From: Pseudomonas nitroreducens
GTDB lineage: Bacteria > Pseudomonadota > Gammaproteobacteria > Pseudomonadales > Pseudomonadaceae
Length of the DNA stretch: 64,000 nucleotides
NCBI RefSeq assembly: GCF_014204515.1
Contig: NZ_JACHLI010000020.1
Span: 62,001-126,000, forward strand
Direction: 5' to 3'
The notes under the pieces were generated by a model. The model made no database searches, had not been told where the DNA came from, and worked only from the letters and a program-made list of their open reading frames with translations. The position numbers and the translations under genes were made by a program. This document shows, in pieces, positions 27,821 to 37,242 of the stretch (its first letter is position 1; each line of letters starts with the position of its first letter).

Positions 27821-29212
27821 ATGAGCGTGGTCATCGCCCTCGCGGCCCTCGCCCTGCTGATGCTCGCCGCCTACCGCGGCTACAGCGTGATCCTCTTCGC
27901 CCCCATCGCCGCGCTGCTGGCGGTGCTGCTGACCGATCCGTCCGCCGTCGCCCCGGCCTTCACCGGGGTGTTCATGGAGAAGATGGTCGGCTTCGTCAAA
28001 CTCTACTTCCCGGTGTTCCTGCTCGGCGCGGTGTTCGGCAAGCTGATCGAGCTGTCGGGCTTCTCGCGCTCCATCGTCGCCGCCGCCATCAGGCTGCTGG
28101 GCACGAGCCAGGCAATGCTGGTGATCGTGCTGGTCTGCGCCCTGCTCACCTACGGCGGCGTGTCGCTGTTCGTGGTGGTGTTCGCGGTCTACCCGTTCGC
28201 CGCCGAGATGTTCCGCCAGAGCGACATCCCCAAGCGGCTGATCCCGGCGACCATCGCCCTGGGCGCGTTCAGCTTCACCATGGACGCCCTGCCCGGCACC
28301 CCGCAGATCCAGAACATCATCCCCACCGCGTTCTTCAACACCACCGGCTGGGCTGCCCCCTGGCTGGGCGTGATCGGCAGCCTGTTCGTGTTCACCGTGG
28401 GCATGCTGTTCCTCCGCCGCCAGGCCGGCAAGGCGCGCGCCGCCGGTGAAGGCTACGGCACCGAGCTGCGCAACGAGCCGGAAACCGCCGCCGACATCAA
28501 GCTGCCCAACCCGCTGCTGGCACTCTCGCCGCTGGTGCTGGTGGGCGTCGCCAACCTGCTGTTCACCCACTGGATTCCCCAGCTCTACGGCAAGACCCAC
28601 AGCCTGCAGCTGGCCGGCATGGCCGCGCCGGTGGCCAGCGACGTGGCCAAGCTGACCGGTATCTGGGCAGTGCAGGCGGCGCTGCTGCTGGGCATCCTGC
28701 TGGTGCTGGTGACCAGCTTCGCGGTGATCCGCAGCAAGATCGCCGAAGGCAGCAAGACCGCCGTCTCCGGTGCTCTGCTGGCGGCGATGAACACCGCTTC
28801 GGAATACGGCTTCGGCGCCGTGATCGCCTCGCTGCCGGGCTTCCTGGTGCTGGCCGATGCGCTGAAGAAGATCCCCGATCCGCTGGTCAACGAGGCCATC
28901 ACCGTCACCACCCTGGCCGGCATCACCGGTTCGGCGTCGGGCGGCATGAGCATCGCCCTGGCGGCCATGTCCGAGCAGTTCATCGCCGCCGCCCACGCCG
29001 CCAACATTCCGTTGGAAGTGCTGCACCGGGTCGCCGCCATGGCCTCCGGTGGCATGGACACCCTGCCGCACAACGGTGCGGTCATCACCCTGCTCGCGGT
29101 CACCGGCCTGACCCACCGCGAGGCCTACAAGGACATCTTCGCCATCACCCTGATCAAGACCCTCGCGGTGTTCGTGGTGATCGGGACCTTCTACGCCACC
29201 GGCATCGTCTGA
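27821..29212 (+). CDS. GntP-family permease, probably for 3-hydroxybutyrate
   Basis: 463 residues with about 12 membrane segments. Features of the GntP/gluconate:H+ symporter family include VYPFAAEMFRQSDIPKRLIP, ALPGTPQIQNIIPT and a conserved late segment AAMASGGMDTLPHNGAVITL. It lies between a porin and 3-hydroxybutyrate dehydrogenase and corresponds to PA2004 in the P. aeruginosa locus. The substrate is inferred from context. GGAG precedes ATG 27821. Confidence 0.85.
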   Translation: MSVVIALAALALLMLAAYRGYSVILFAPIAALLAVLLTDPSAVAPAFTGVFMEKMVGFVKLYFPVFLLGAVFGKLIELSGFSRSIVAAAIRLLGTSQAMLVIVLVCALLTYGGVSLFVVVFAVYPFAAEMFRQSDIPKRLIPATIALGAFSFTMDALPGTPQIQNIIPTAFFNTTGWAAPWLGVIGSLFVFTVGMLFLRRQAGKARAAGEGYGTELRNEPETAADIKLPNPLLALSPLVLVGVANLLFTHWIPQLYGKTHSLQLAGMAAPVASDVAKLTGIWAVQAALLLGILLVLVTSFAVIRSKIAEGSKTAVSGALLAAMNTASEYGFGAVIASLPGFLVLADALKKIPDPLVNEAITVTTLAGITGSASGGMSIALAAMSEQFIAAAHAANIPLEVLHRVAAMASGGMDTLPHNGAVITLLAVTGLTHREAYKDIFAITLIKTLAVFVVIGTFYATGIV

Positions 29213-29227
29213 GCCGGTTGTTTTCAA

Positions 29228-29249
29228 GCGGTCGCCCCGCGGCGACCGC
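29228..29249 (+). other. Intercistronic hairpin between gntP and bdhA
   Basis: Perfect 9-bp stem GCGGTCGCC / GGCGACCGC around CCGC, 16 bp after the permease stop, with no U-tract. It may protect the upstream mRNA 3' end or tune expression of the distal genes (inference). Confidence 0.6.
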
Positions 29250-29270
29250 CCTGTTCCAGAGGAGATTTGC

Positions 29271-30041
29271 ATGACTCTCAAAGGCAAGACCGCACTGGTC
29301 ACCGGCTCCACCAGCGGCATCGGCCTGGGCATCGCCGCAAAGCTCGCGCAGGCGGGTGCCAACGTGGTGGTCAACGGCTTCGGCGATATCGACGGCGCCG
29401 TGCGCGAACTATCGGTGCACGGCACGCGCATCGGCCACCACGGCGCGGACATGGCGCAACCCGAGCAGATCGGGCAGATGATCGCCTACGTCGAGCGCGA
29501 GTTCGGCGGCCTCGACATCCTGGTCAACAACGCCGGCATCCAGCACGTCGCGGCGCTGGAGGATTTCCCCGTGGAGCGCTGGAACGCGATCATCGCCATC
29601 AACCTCTCCTCGGTGTTCCACACCACCCGCCTGGCGCTGCCGGGCATGCGCCAGCGCGGTTGGGGACGCATCCTCAACATCGCCTCGACCCACGGGCTGG
29701 TAGCCTCCGCCGGCAAGAGCGCCTACGTCGCCGCCAAGCACGGGGTGATCGGCCTGACTAAGACCACCGCCCTGGAAACCGCCACCACGGCCATTACCTG
29801 CAACGCCATCTGCCCCGGCTGGGTGCTGACGCCGCTGGTGCAGCAGCAGATCGACGCGCGGGTGCAGGCCGGCGCCACGCCCGAGCAGGCACGCCACGAC
29901 CTGCTGGCGGAGAAGCAGCCGTCGCTGGACTTCGTCACCGCCGACCAGCTCGGCGAGCTGGCGCTATTCTTGTGTTCTGAAGCTGCCGCCCAGGTCCGCG
30001 GCGCCGCCTGGAACATGGATGGTGGCTGGGTCGCTCAATGA
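29271..30041 (+). CDS. bdhA: D-3-hydroxybutyrate dehydrogenase (SDR)
   Basis: 256 residues, classical short-chain dehydrogenase: NAD-binding TGSTSGIGLGIA, NNAG core, Ser in NIASTHG, and Tyr152-x-x-x-Lys156 in SAYVAAK. The C-terminal WNMDGGWVAQ is typical of 3-hydroxybutyrate dehydrogenases. It oxidises D-3-hydroxybutyrate to acetoacetate with NAD+. GAGGAG lies just before ATG 29271. Confidence 0.92.
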   Translation: MTLKGKTALVTGSTSGIGLGIAAKLAQAGANVVVNGFGDIDGAVRELSVHGTRIGHHGADMAQPEQIGQMIAYVEREFGGLDILVNNAGIQHVAALEDFPVERWNAIIAINLSSVFHTTRLALPGMRQRGWGRILNIASTHGLVASAGKSAYVAAKHGVIGLTKTTALETATTAITCNAICPGWVLTPLVQQQIDARVQAGATPEQARHDLLAEKQPSLDFVTADQLGELALFLCSEAAAQVRGAAWNMDGGWVAQ

Positions 30042-30090
30042 GCCTTTTGAACCACGCGAACTTCGTACAGCGCTTCGTGTCATGATTCGT

Positions 30091-30114
30091 AGGTACCGTC
30101 TGTCGGCGGTACCT
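30091..30114. other. Perfect inverted repeat between bdhA and aacS
   Basis: 8-bp arms AGGTACCG / CGGTACCT around TCTGTCGG in the 105-bp gap. No U-run follows. It could be an operator or an mRNA hairpin controlling entry into aacS. Confidence 0.5.
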
Positions 30115-30146
30115 TCGTCCCTTCGAATTCGCTGGAGTCGTAGTCG

Positions 30147-32102
30147 ATGAACCAGGCGCTCTGGAGCCCCTCCCCCGAACGCATCGCCGCCACCCGCATG
30201 GATGCCTTTCGCCGCAAGGTCGCGCAGCAGCATGGCATCGACCTGCCCGACTACGCCGCGCTGCACGCCTGGAGCATCGCCGAGCGCGAAGCCTTCTGGC
30301 TGGCCATCGTCGACACCTTCGGCGTGCAGTTCCACGAGGCACCCACCGCGGTGCTCGAAGAAGGCCCGGAGATGCCCGATGCGCGCTGGTTCCCCGGCGC
30401 CACCCTGAACTTCGCCGAACACCTGCTGCGCCGCCGCGATCACAAACCGGCGCTGATCGCCATCAGCGAGGACGAGCGCCGCGAGGTGATCAGCCATGCC
30501 GAACTGGCGGCCCAGGTCGCCGGCCTGCAGAAGGCACTGCGCGAGGCCGGCGTGGGCGTCGGCGACCGTGTCGCGGCCTTCATGCCCAACACCTGGCAGA
30601 CCGTGGTCGGCATGCTCGCCGCCACCAGCCTGGGCGCCACCTGGTCGAGCTGCTCGCCGGACTTCGGCACCCAGGGCGTGATCGACCGCTTCGGCCAGAT
30701 CGAACCCAAGGTGCTGATCGCCTGCGCCGGCTACCGCTTCGCCGGCAAGCTGCAGGACCTGACCGCCAAGCTCAACGAAATCCTCGCCCAGCTGCCGACC
30801 CTGGAACAGTTGGTGATCGTCCCCTACGCCAACGGCCACGCGCGCCGCAGCGACTTCCACACCCCGGCGCGGGTCAGCCTCTGGCAGGACTTCTTCCTCA
30901 GCGGAGGCGAACCGGTATTCACCCCCGTACCCTTCGACCACCCGCTGTACATCCTCTACTCCTCCGGCACCACCGGCGTGCCCAAGTGCATCGTCCACGG
31001 CACCGGCGGCGTGCTGCTGCAGCACCTGAAGGAACATGGCCTGCACGTCGACCTGGGCCCCGACGACACGCTGTTCTACTACACCACCTGCGGTTGGATG
31101 ATGTGGAACTGGCTGGTCTCGGGGCTCGCCGTCGGCGCTACGCTGGTGCTCTATGACGGCTCGCCGTTCCACCCCGGCCCCGAGCGCCTGATGGACCTGA
31201 TCGACGCGGAGCACATCAGCGTCTTCGGCACCAGCGCCAAGTACATCGCCGCGCTGGAAAAGACCAACGTGCGGCCGCGCCAGACGCACTCCCTGGAGCG
31301 CCTGAAGACGATCCTCTCCACCGGCTCGCCGCTGGCCCACGAGAGCTTCGACTACGTCTACCGCGAGGTGAAACCCGACCTCTGCCTGTCGTCGATCTCC
31401 GGCGGCACCGACATCGTCTCCTGCTTCGCCATCGGCAACCCGACCGCACCGGTGTGGCGCGGGGAAATCCAGTGCAAGGCGCTGGGCATGGCGGTGGAGG
31501 TCTGGGACGAGGCCGGCAAGCCGGTGCACGGGGAGAAAGGCGAGCTGGTCTGCGTGCGGCATTTCCCGTCGATCCCGGTGGGCTTCTGGAACGACGAGAA
31601 CAACGAGAAATTCCTCGACGCCTACTTCGCCACCTTCCCCGGTGTCTGGGCCCACGGCGACTATGCCGAGGAGACCGAGCACGGCGGCCTGGTCATCCAC
31701 GGCCGCTCGGATGCCGTGCTGAATCCTGGCGGCGTGCGCATCGGCACGGCGGAAATCTACCGCCAGGTGGAGAAGATCGAGCAAGTGCTGGAATCCATCG
31801 CCATCGGCCAGGACTGGCAGGGCGACGTCCGTGTAGTGCTGTTTGTGCGCCTGCGCGAAGGCGTGGAGCTGGACGAGACACTGCAGGAACGCATCCGCCA
31901 GACCATCCGCAGCAACACCACCCCGCGCCACGTCCCGGCGAAGATCCTCGCGGTCAGCGACATCCCGCGCACCATCAGCGGCAAGATCGTCGAACTGGCA
32001 GTGCGCAACGTGGTGCATGGCCGGCCGGTGAAGAACACCGACGCGCTGGCCAACCCGCAGGCGCTGGAGCTGTTCAGGGATCGGAAGGAGCTGGAGAGCT
32101 GA
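30147..32102 (+). CDS. aacS: Acetoacetyl-CoA synthetase (acetoacetate-CoA ligase)
   Basis: 651 residues, ANL adenylate-forming family with the AacS layout. The N-terminal part has WPSIV-type helices (AEREAFWLAIVDTFGVQFHE), the P-loop is ILYSSGTTGVPKCIVHGTGG, then TTCGWMMWNW and GDYAEETEHGG. The catalytic Lys613 is in SDIPRTISGKIVE. It activates acetoacetate to acetoacetyl-CoA with ATP, serving both BdhA and LiuE products. It is followed by a repeat-filled gap and converging pca genes. Confidence 0.93.
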   Translation: MNQALWSPSPERIAATRMDAFRRKVAQQHGIDLPDYAALHAWSIAEREAFWLAIVDTFGVQFHEAPTAVLEEGPEMPDARWFPGATLNFAEHLLRRRDHKPALIAISEDERREVISHAELAAQVAGLQKALREAGVGVGDRVAAFMPNTWQTVVGMLAATSLGATWSSCSPDFGTQGVIDRFGQIEPKVLIACAGYRFAGKLQDLTAKLNEILAQLPTLEQLVIVPYANGHARRSDFHTPARVSLWQDFFLSGGEPVFTPVPFDHPLYILYSSGTTGVPKCIVHGTGGVLLQHLKEHGLHVDLGPDDTLFYYTTCGWMMWNWLVSGLAVGATLVLYDGSPFHPGPERLMDLIDAEHISVFGTSAKYIAALEKTNVRPRQTHSLERLKTILSTGSPLAHESFDYVYREVKPDLCLSSISGGTDIVSCFAIGNPTAPVWRGEIQCKALGMAVEVWDEAGKPVHGEKGELVCVRHFPSIPVGFWNDENNEKFLDAYFATFPGVWAHGDYAEETEHGGLVIHGRSDAVLNPGGVRIGTAEIYRQVEKIEQVLESIAIGQDWQGDVRVVLFVRLREGVELDETLQERIRQTIRSNTTPRHVPAKILAVSDIPRTISGKIVELAVRNVVHGRPVKNTDALANPQALELFRDRKELES

Positions 32103-32154
32103 GGCTTTCCGGTAACACCGTACCTGGGCCTCCCCCCAAAGCTGAAGAAATCCC

Positions 32155-32278
32155 GTAGGAGCGGACTCCGTCCGCGATGGCCCCGCCTCGCGCCGGACAA
32201 CATCGTGGACGAAGTCCGCTCCTACGTTGGTGCCGTCCAACCCTGCGGCGGATAACGCTGGCGCGTTATGCGCCCTAC
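32155..32278. repeat. Family A and half family B repeats
   Basis: A complete family A inverted repeat at 32155-32225 (right arm with two changes), then a single family B arm ending TTATGCGCCCTAC at about 32278. They separate the converging aacS and pcaC genes. Confidence 0.75.
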
Positions 32279-32339
32279 AACGACGCCGGCGATGCGACGA
32301 ATCAGACACCGCCCGGATGCGTGGTCCGGGCGGCGCTGA

Positions 32340-32738
32340 TCAGGCGTCGCCCAGCGACTCGGTGCCCAGCTCGTCCCACACCGCCTCGGCGAGGTGGAAG
32401 GTGGCGTTGGCGGCCGGGATGCCACAGTAGATCGCGCTCTGCAGCAGGACTTCCTTGATCTCTTCGCGGGTCACGCCATTGTTGCGCGCGGCGCGCAGGT
32501 GCAGCTTGAGTTCGCCCTCGCGGTTCATGCCGATCAGCATGGCGATGGTGATCAGGCTGCGGGTGTGGCGCGGCAGGCCCGGGCGGGTCCAGATGTCACC
32601 CCAGGCATGGCGGGTGATCATTTCCTGGAACTCCTCGTTGAAGTCCGTGCGGTTCTGCAGGCTGCGGTCGACGTGGGCGTCGCCCAGCACCGCGCGGCGT
32701 ACCTGCATGCCGGCTTCGTAGCGTTCTTTCTCGTCCAT
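32340..32738 (-). CDS. pcaC: 4-carboxymuconolactone decarboxylase
   Basis: 132 residues, normal for PcaC. Family features are the start KERYEAGMQVRRAVLGDAHV, the core WTRPGLPRHTRSLITIAMLI and a late GIPAANATFHLAEAV. It decarboxylates 4-carboxymuconolactone to 3-oxoadipate enol-lactone in the protocatechuate branch. Last gene of leftward pcaB-pcaD-pcaC; 31 bp separate it from pcaD. Confidence 0.95.
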   Translation of the reverse strand: MDEKERYEAGMQVRRAVLGDAHVDRSLQNRTDFNEEFQEMITRHAWGDIWTRPGLPRHTRSLITIAMLIGMNREGELKLHLRAARNNGVTREEIKEVLLQSAIYCGIPAANATFHLAEAVWDELGTESLGDA

Positions 32739-32769
32739 CAGGTAACTCCAAATTCAACCTGAAAAGCAG

Positions 32770-33573
32770 CTATGCGCGCAGGAAGGCCAGCACGCGCTGG
32801 CTGAAGGCATCGCCGGCCTGCACGTTGGACAGGTGCGCGGCGCGGAATTCCGCCAGCTCCGCGCCGGCAATGCGCGCCTGCAGGAAGCGCCCGTCCTCGG
32901 TGGTGGTCACCGGGTCGGAGGCGCCGCAGACCACCAGGGTCGGCGCGCTGATCGCAGCGATCTCGCCTCGGAAATCGGCATCGCGCACAGCAGCGCAGTT
33001 GGCCGCGTAACCTTCCGGCGAAGTCTGCGCCAGCATGCCGACGATGGGCTCGACCTTGCCTGGCTGCGCCTCGGCGAAGTCAGCAGTGAACCAGCGCGAG
33101 ATCGATGCGTCACGCAAATTCCGCATAGCCTCGGCGCCACCGCTGAGCACGGTCTCGATACGCGGGTTCCACACTTCCGGGGTGCCGATCTTGGCGGCGG
33201 TGTTGCACAGCACCAGGCGCTCGATGCGCTCCGGCGCATGGATGGCCAGCCACTGGCCGATCAGGCCGCCCATGGACAGGCCGCAGAAATGCGCACGCGG
33301 GATATCGAGGGCGTCCAGCAGGGCCAGCACGTCGCGGCCGTTCTGCTCGACGCTGTAGGGGCCGGGAGTGACCAGCGAAGCGCCGTGACCACGGGTGTCA
33401 TAACGCAGCACGCGGAAGTGTTCGGCGAAGGCCGGAACTTGCGCGTCCCACATGTGCAGGTCAGTGCCCAGGGAGTTGGACAGCACCAGCACCGGGGCGC
33501 CGGCAGGGCCTGCCAGAAGCGGCTCTTCGAGTAAATAGTTCAAGTCGCCATCGGCGAGACGTACGGCAGGCAT
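32770..33573 (-). CDS. pcaD: 3-oxoadipate enol-lactonase
   Basis: 267 residues, alpha/beta hydrolase fold. The nucleophile elbow is CGLSMGGLIG, an oxyanion/cap entry segment is VLSNSLGTDLHMWD, and the catalytic His is in FRAAHLSNVQ. It hydrolyses the enol-lactone to 3-oxoadipate. It is the point where the catechol and protocatechuate branches join, so it serves both pca and cat genes here. Only 9 bp separate it from pcaB. Confidence 0.95.
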   Translation of the reverse strand: MPAVRLADGDLNYLLEEPLLAGPAGAPVLVLSNSLGTDLHMWDAQVPAFAEHFRVLRYDTRGHGASLVTPGPYSVEQNGRDVLALLDALDIPRAHFCGLSMGGLIGQWLAIHAPERIERLVLCNTAAKIGTPEVWNPRIETVLSGGAEAMRNLRDASISRWFTADFAEAQPGKVEPIVGMLAQTSPEGYAANCAAVRDADFRGEIAAISAPTLVVCGASDPVTTTEDGRFLQARIAGAELAEFRAAHLSNVQAGDAFSQRVLAFLRA

Positions 33574-33582
33574 GCAAGGCTC

Positions 33583-34953
33583 CTATCGGGATTCTTTGCG
33601 CAAAGAAAGTTCGTGGTGTTCGGCCAGCGCGCGTTCGACCCAGCGGCGCGCCTGACCCAGGTAGTGGGCGGGATCGAGCAGGCGATCCAGCTCCTCGGCA
33701 TTCAGTTGTGCAGCGACCTCGGCATTGGCACCGAGCACAGCGCGCAGATGCGCACCCTCCTTCACCGCCTGCTTGCAGCACTGCTCCACCAGATGGTGCG
33801 CAGCGTCGCGGCCGATACGCTGGGCCAGGGCGATGCTCACGGCTTCGGCGAGTACCAGGCCGCGGGTCAGGTCGAGGTTGGCGAGCATGCGCTCCGCGTC
33901 GACTTCCAGGCCCGGCACCAGGCTCAGTGCCTGATGCAGCGCGCCGGAGACGAGGCAGCACAATTCCGGCAGGCTCTCCCATTCGGCGTGCCACAGGCCA
34001 AGGCTGCGCTCGTGTTCCTGGGGCATGGCGGCGAACAGCGTCGAGACTAGTCCCGGTGCACGGGTGGCCGCACCGATCAGCACGGCGGCGCCCACCGGGT
34101 TGCGCTTGTGCGGCATGGTAGAGGAGCCACCCTTGCCCGGCGCGGAGGGTTCGAAGACTTCGCCGGCCTCGGTCTGCATCAGCAGGCTGAGGTCACGGCC
34201 CAGCTTGCCGAGACTGCCGGCGATCAGGCCAAGCAGGCTGGCGAACTCCACCAGGCGGTCGCGCTGGGTGTGCCAGGGTTGCTCGGGCAGTTGCAGATTC
34301 AATTCTTCCGCCAAGGCTTCGGCCACCGCAAAGCCCTTTTCACCGAGCGCCGCAAGGCTGCCGGAGGCGCCGCCGAACTGCAGGCACAGCAGGCGCGGTT
34401 TCAGCTCAATCAGGCGCTGGCGGTGGCGGGTGATCGCGCCCAGCCAGCCGGCGATCTTCATGCCGAGGGTAATCGGCGTGGCGTGCTGCAGCCAGGTGCG
34501 GCCGACCATGGGGGTGCCGGCGTGGGCCTGGGCTTGCACGGCTAGCGCATCGGCCAGTTGGGCGAGATCGCTTTCCAGCAGTTCGATGGCGGCGCGCAGT
34601 TGCAGGACCAGCCCGGAATCCATGGCGTCCTGGCTGGTGGCGCCCAGGTGCACGTAGCGCTCGGCTTCGGCGCTTTCGGCGGCAATGCGACTGCCCAGCG
34701 CCTTCACCAGCGGGATCGCGGAGTTACCGGCGCTGCAGATGGCCTGGGCCAGCGCGTCGAAATCGTAGAGTTCGGCGTGGCAGGCAGCGGCGATGGGCGA
34801 CACGACGCAGGACGGGATCACGCCGACGCGGGCCTCGGCGCGAGCCAACGCGGCCTCGAAGTCGAGCATGCCCTGCACCCGGCCGTGGTCGCTGAAGATC
34901 GCGCGCATGGCCGGTTGGGTGAAGTAAGCGTCGAACAGGTGGTTGGTGCTCAC
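33583..34953 (-). CDS. pcaB: 3-carboxy-cis,cis-muconate cycloisomerase
   Basis: 456 residues, fumarase/aspartase superfamily with the signature GGSSTMPHKRNPVGA; VHLGATSQDAMDSG is the other conserved region. It converts 3-carboxymuconate to 4-carboxymuconolactone. The start codon is GTG at 34953 (MSTNHLFDAYFTQPAMRAIF). First gene of the pcaBDC set. I saw no PcaR-like box immediately upstream, unlike pcaI, pcaK and pcaR. Confidence 0.94.
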   Translation of the reverse strand: MSTNHLFDAYFTQPAMRAIFSDHGRVQGMLDFEAALARAEARVGVIPSCVVSPIAAACHAELYDFDALAQAICSAGNSAIPLVKALGSRIAAESAEAERYVHLGATSQDAMDSGLVLQLRAAIELLESDLAQLADALAVQAQAHAGTPMVGRTWLQHATPITLGMKIAGWLGAITRHRQRLIELKPRLLCLQFGGASGSLAALGEKGFAVAEALAEELNLQLPEQPWHTQRDRLVEFASLLGLIAGSLGKLGRDLSLLMQTEAGEVFEPSAPGKGGSSTMPHKRNPVGAAVLIGAATRAPGLVSTLFAAMPQEHERSLGLWHAEWESLPELCCLVSGALHQALSLVPGLEVDAERMLANLDLTRGLVLAEAVSIALAQRIGRDAAHHLVEQCCKQAVKEGAHLRAVLGANAEVAAQLNAEELDRLLDPAHYLGQARRWVERALAEHHELSLRKESR

Positions 34954-35015
34954 TGGAGTGACTCCGGAGATCGGCTTGCGAGGTCGGGACAGTATGACCG
35001 CAGAGCTTGCCTTGC

Positions 35016-35252
35016 GTAGGGCGCAAAACGCGCCAGCGTTATCCGCCGTCCCCGCGGCTGGCGGATAACCTGTTCCAGGTTATCCGCCCTACGAGACTGC
35101 CCTCACCCCAGCCCTCTCCGCAGGGAGAGGGAGCCGTCCTCAGCGAATGATCATATCGGCGTGCATCCTGCAGTTTCCGGATGACTACGCGCTGATATCC
35201 ACGCCGAACGGTCCCCTCTCCCGCTTGCGGGAGAGGGTTAGGGTGAGGGGCC
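35016..35252. repeat. Family B and C repeats between pcaF and pcaB
   Basis: The 304-bp gap 34954-35257 carries a full family B inverted repeat (35016-35092). Two family C units follow (about 35100-35131 and 35212-35252). No coding sequence is visible. Confidence 0.75.
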
Positions 35253-35257
35253 CTTGA

Positions 35258-36463
35258 TCAAACGCGCTCGATCACCAGCGCCACGCCCTGCCCTACGCCC
35301 ACGCACATGGTGCACAGGCCGAGCTTGCCGCCGGACTTCTGCAACTGGTGCACGGCGGTCAGTACCAGGCGCGCGCCGCTGGCGCCCAGCGGATGGCCGA
35401 GGGCGATGGCGCCACCGTTGGGGTTTACCCGCGCATCGTCATCGGCGATGCCGAGATCGCGAGTGACCGCCAGGCCTTGCGCAGCGAAGGCTTCGTTCAG
35501 CTCGATGACATCGAACTGGTCCACCGACAGGTTCAGGCGCTCCAACAGCTTGCGCACCGCCGGCACCGGGCCGATGCCCATCACCCGCGGGGCGACACCG
35601 GCGCTGGCCATGCCCAACACTCGCGCCCTGGGAACGAGGCCGTGTTTCTTCACCGCTTCGGCACTGGCGAGGATCAGCGCCACCGCGCCGTCGTTGACGC
35701 CCGAGGCGTTGCCGGCGGTGACGGTCTTGCCTTCGCCGTTGACCGGTTTGAGCTTGGCCAGCGCTTCCAGGGTAGTGTCCGGGCGCGGGTGTTCGTCAGT
35801 GTCGACCACGGTCTCGCCCTTGCGGCCCTTGATCACCACCGGGACGATTTCCTCGGCGAAGTAGCCGCTGGCCTGGGCGACGCCAGCACGCTGCTGGCTA
35901 CGCAGGGAAAAGGCGTCCTGGTCGGCACGGTTGACGTTGTAATCGTCAGCCACGTTGTCGGCGGTCTGCGGCATGGCGTCCACGCCGTACTGCGCCTTCA
36001 TCAGCGGGTTGATGAAGCGCCAGCCGATGGTAGTGTCCTCGATCTTCTGCCCACGGCCGAAGGCGCTGTCGGCCTTGCCCATCACGTAGGGCGCGCGGGA
36101 CATGGATTCCACGCCGCCGGCGATGACCAGTTCGGCCTCGCCGCTGGCGATGGCGCGGAAGCCGGTACCCACCGCGTCCAGGCCCGAGGCGCAGAGTCGG
36201 TTGAGGGTCACGCCCGGTACGCTTTCCGGCAGGCCGGCCAGCAGCAGCGCCATGCGTGCCACGTTACGGTTGTCCTCGCCAGCCTGGTTGGCGCAGCCGA
36301 GGTAGACCTCGTCCAGCGCGGCCCAGTCGACCTGCGGGTTACGCTCCACCAGCGCCTTTACCGGCACGGCGCCGAGGTCGTCGGCGCGCACGCCGGAGAG
36401 CGAGCCGCCGAAGCGGCCGATGGGCGTGCGCACGGCGTCGCAGATGAACACCTCGCGACTCAT
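35258..36463 (-). CDS. pcaF: 3-oxoadipyl-CoA thiolase
   Basis: 401 residues, standard thiolase: nucleophile Cys in LNRLCASGLDAV, His in NGGAIALGHPLGASGARL, second Cys in LCTMCVGVGQG. It splits 3-oxoadipyl-CoA to succinyl-CoA and acetyl-CoA, the last step of the pathway. Its ATG overlaps the pcaJ stop by 4 bp (ATGA), so I, J and F form one coupled operon. Confidence 0.95.
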   Translation of the reverse strand: MSREVFICDAVRTPIGRFGGSLSGVRADDLGAVPVKALVERNPQVDWAALDEVYLGCANQAGEDNRNVARMALLLAGLPESVPGVTLNRLCASGLDAVGTGFRAIASGEAELVIAGGVESMSRAPYVMGKADSAFGRGQKIEDTTIGWRFINPLMKAQYGVDAMPQTADNVADDYNVNRADQDAFSLRSQQRAGVAQASGYFAEEIVPVVIKGRKGETVVDTDEHPRPDTTLEALAKLKPVNGEGKTVTAGNASGVNDGAVALILASAEAVKKHGLVPRARVLGMASAGVAPRVMGIGPVPAVRKLLERLNLSVDQFDVIELNEAFAAQGLAVTRDLGIADDDARVNPNGGAIALGHPLGASGARLVLTAVHQLQKSGGKLGLCTMCVGVGQGVALVIERV

Positions 36464-37242
36464 TCCTCACCTCCCAACTGGCCGTGGGCAGCGGCTGTAC
36501 GGGCTTCGAGGGCGCGCAGGGCTTCCAGCTCGACGTCGGTCGGTGCGACGGTTTCCTTTACCTGGTCGGCGAAGCGGATCGCCCAGCCGGTGTTCTCGAC
36601 CACCTGCTCGCGGGTCACGCCCGGGTGCAGGGTAGTGACGATGAATTCATTGCTGCCGGCTTCCGGCTCCATGATGCAGAGGTCGGTGATGATCGCCACC
36701 GGGCCCTTGCCGGGCAGGCCGAGCTGCTGGCGGTGGTCGCCGCCCTCGCCGAAACCGACCGAGGTGATGAAGGCCAGCTTGTCGACGAAGGTGCGGTGCG
36801 ACTGCTTGAGGATGATCAGCACTTCCTTGGCGGAACCGGCGATCTCCGGCGCGCCGCCGGCGCCGGGCAGGCGCACCTTCGGTTTGTGGTAGTCGCCGAT
36901 GACGGTGGTGTTGATGTTGCCGAAACGGTCGACCTGCGCTGCGCCGAGGAAGCCGACGTCGATGCGCCCGCCCTGCAGCCAGTAGCGGAAGATCTCGCCT
37001 GTGGGCACCACGGTGTCGGCGGTTTCGGCCAGCTCGCCGTCACCGATGGACAGCGGCAGCACGCTGGGCTTGGCGCCGATGGGGCCGGATTCGTAGATCA
37101 GGACCACGTCGGGCGATGCGGTCAGGCGCGCCAGGTTGGCGGCCTTGGACGGCAGGCCGATACCGACGAAGCAGACGGCGCCGTTCTTCAGGCGGCGGGC
37201 GGCGGCCACGGTCATCATTTCATTGGTGCTGTAGGCGCTCAT
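36460..37242 (-). CDS. pcaJ: 3-oxoadipate CoA-transferase subunit B
   Basis: 260 residues from ATG 37242; the open frame upstream is inside pcaI. The catalytic glutamate lies in LIYESGPIGAKP, with GIGLPSKAANLA and GFLGAAQVDRFGNINTT also conserved in family I CoA-transferase beta subunits. With PcaI it moves CoA from succinyl-CoA to 3-oxoadipate. Start and pcaI stop share one base (TGATG). Confidence 0.94.
   Translation of the reverse strand: MSAYSTNEMMTVAAARRLKNGAVCFVGIGLPSKAANLARLTASPDVVLIYESGPIGAKPSVLPLSIGDGELAETADTVVPTGEIFRYWLQGGRIDVGFLGAAQVDRFGNINTTVIGDYHKPKVRLPGAGGAPEIAGSAKEVLIILKQSHRTFVDKLAFITSVGFGEGGDHRQQLGLPGKGPVAIITDLCIMEPEAGSNEFIVTTLHPGVTREQVVENTGWAIRFADQVKETVAPTDVELEALRALEARTAAAHGQLGGEE

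Noticed and set aside
29964..32309. Leftward 781-codon frame opposite aacS
   Set aside because: Low-complexity shadow of the acetoacetyl-CoA synthetase gene; no domain and no ribosome site.
34954..35015. PcaR box upstream of pcaB
   Set aside because: No match with the CGATwATCG core was found, although pcaBDC would be expected to belong to the regulon.
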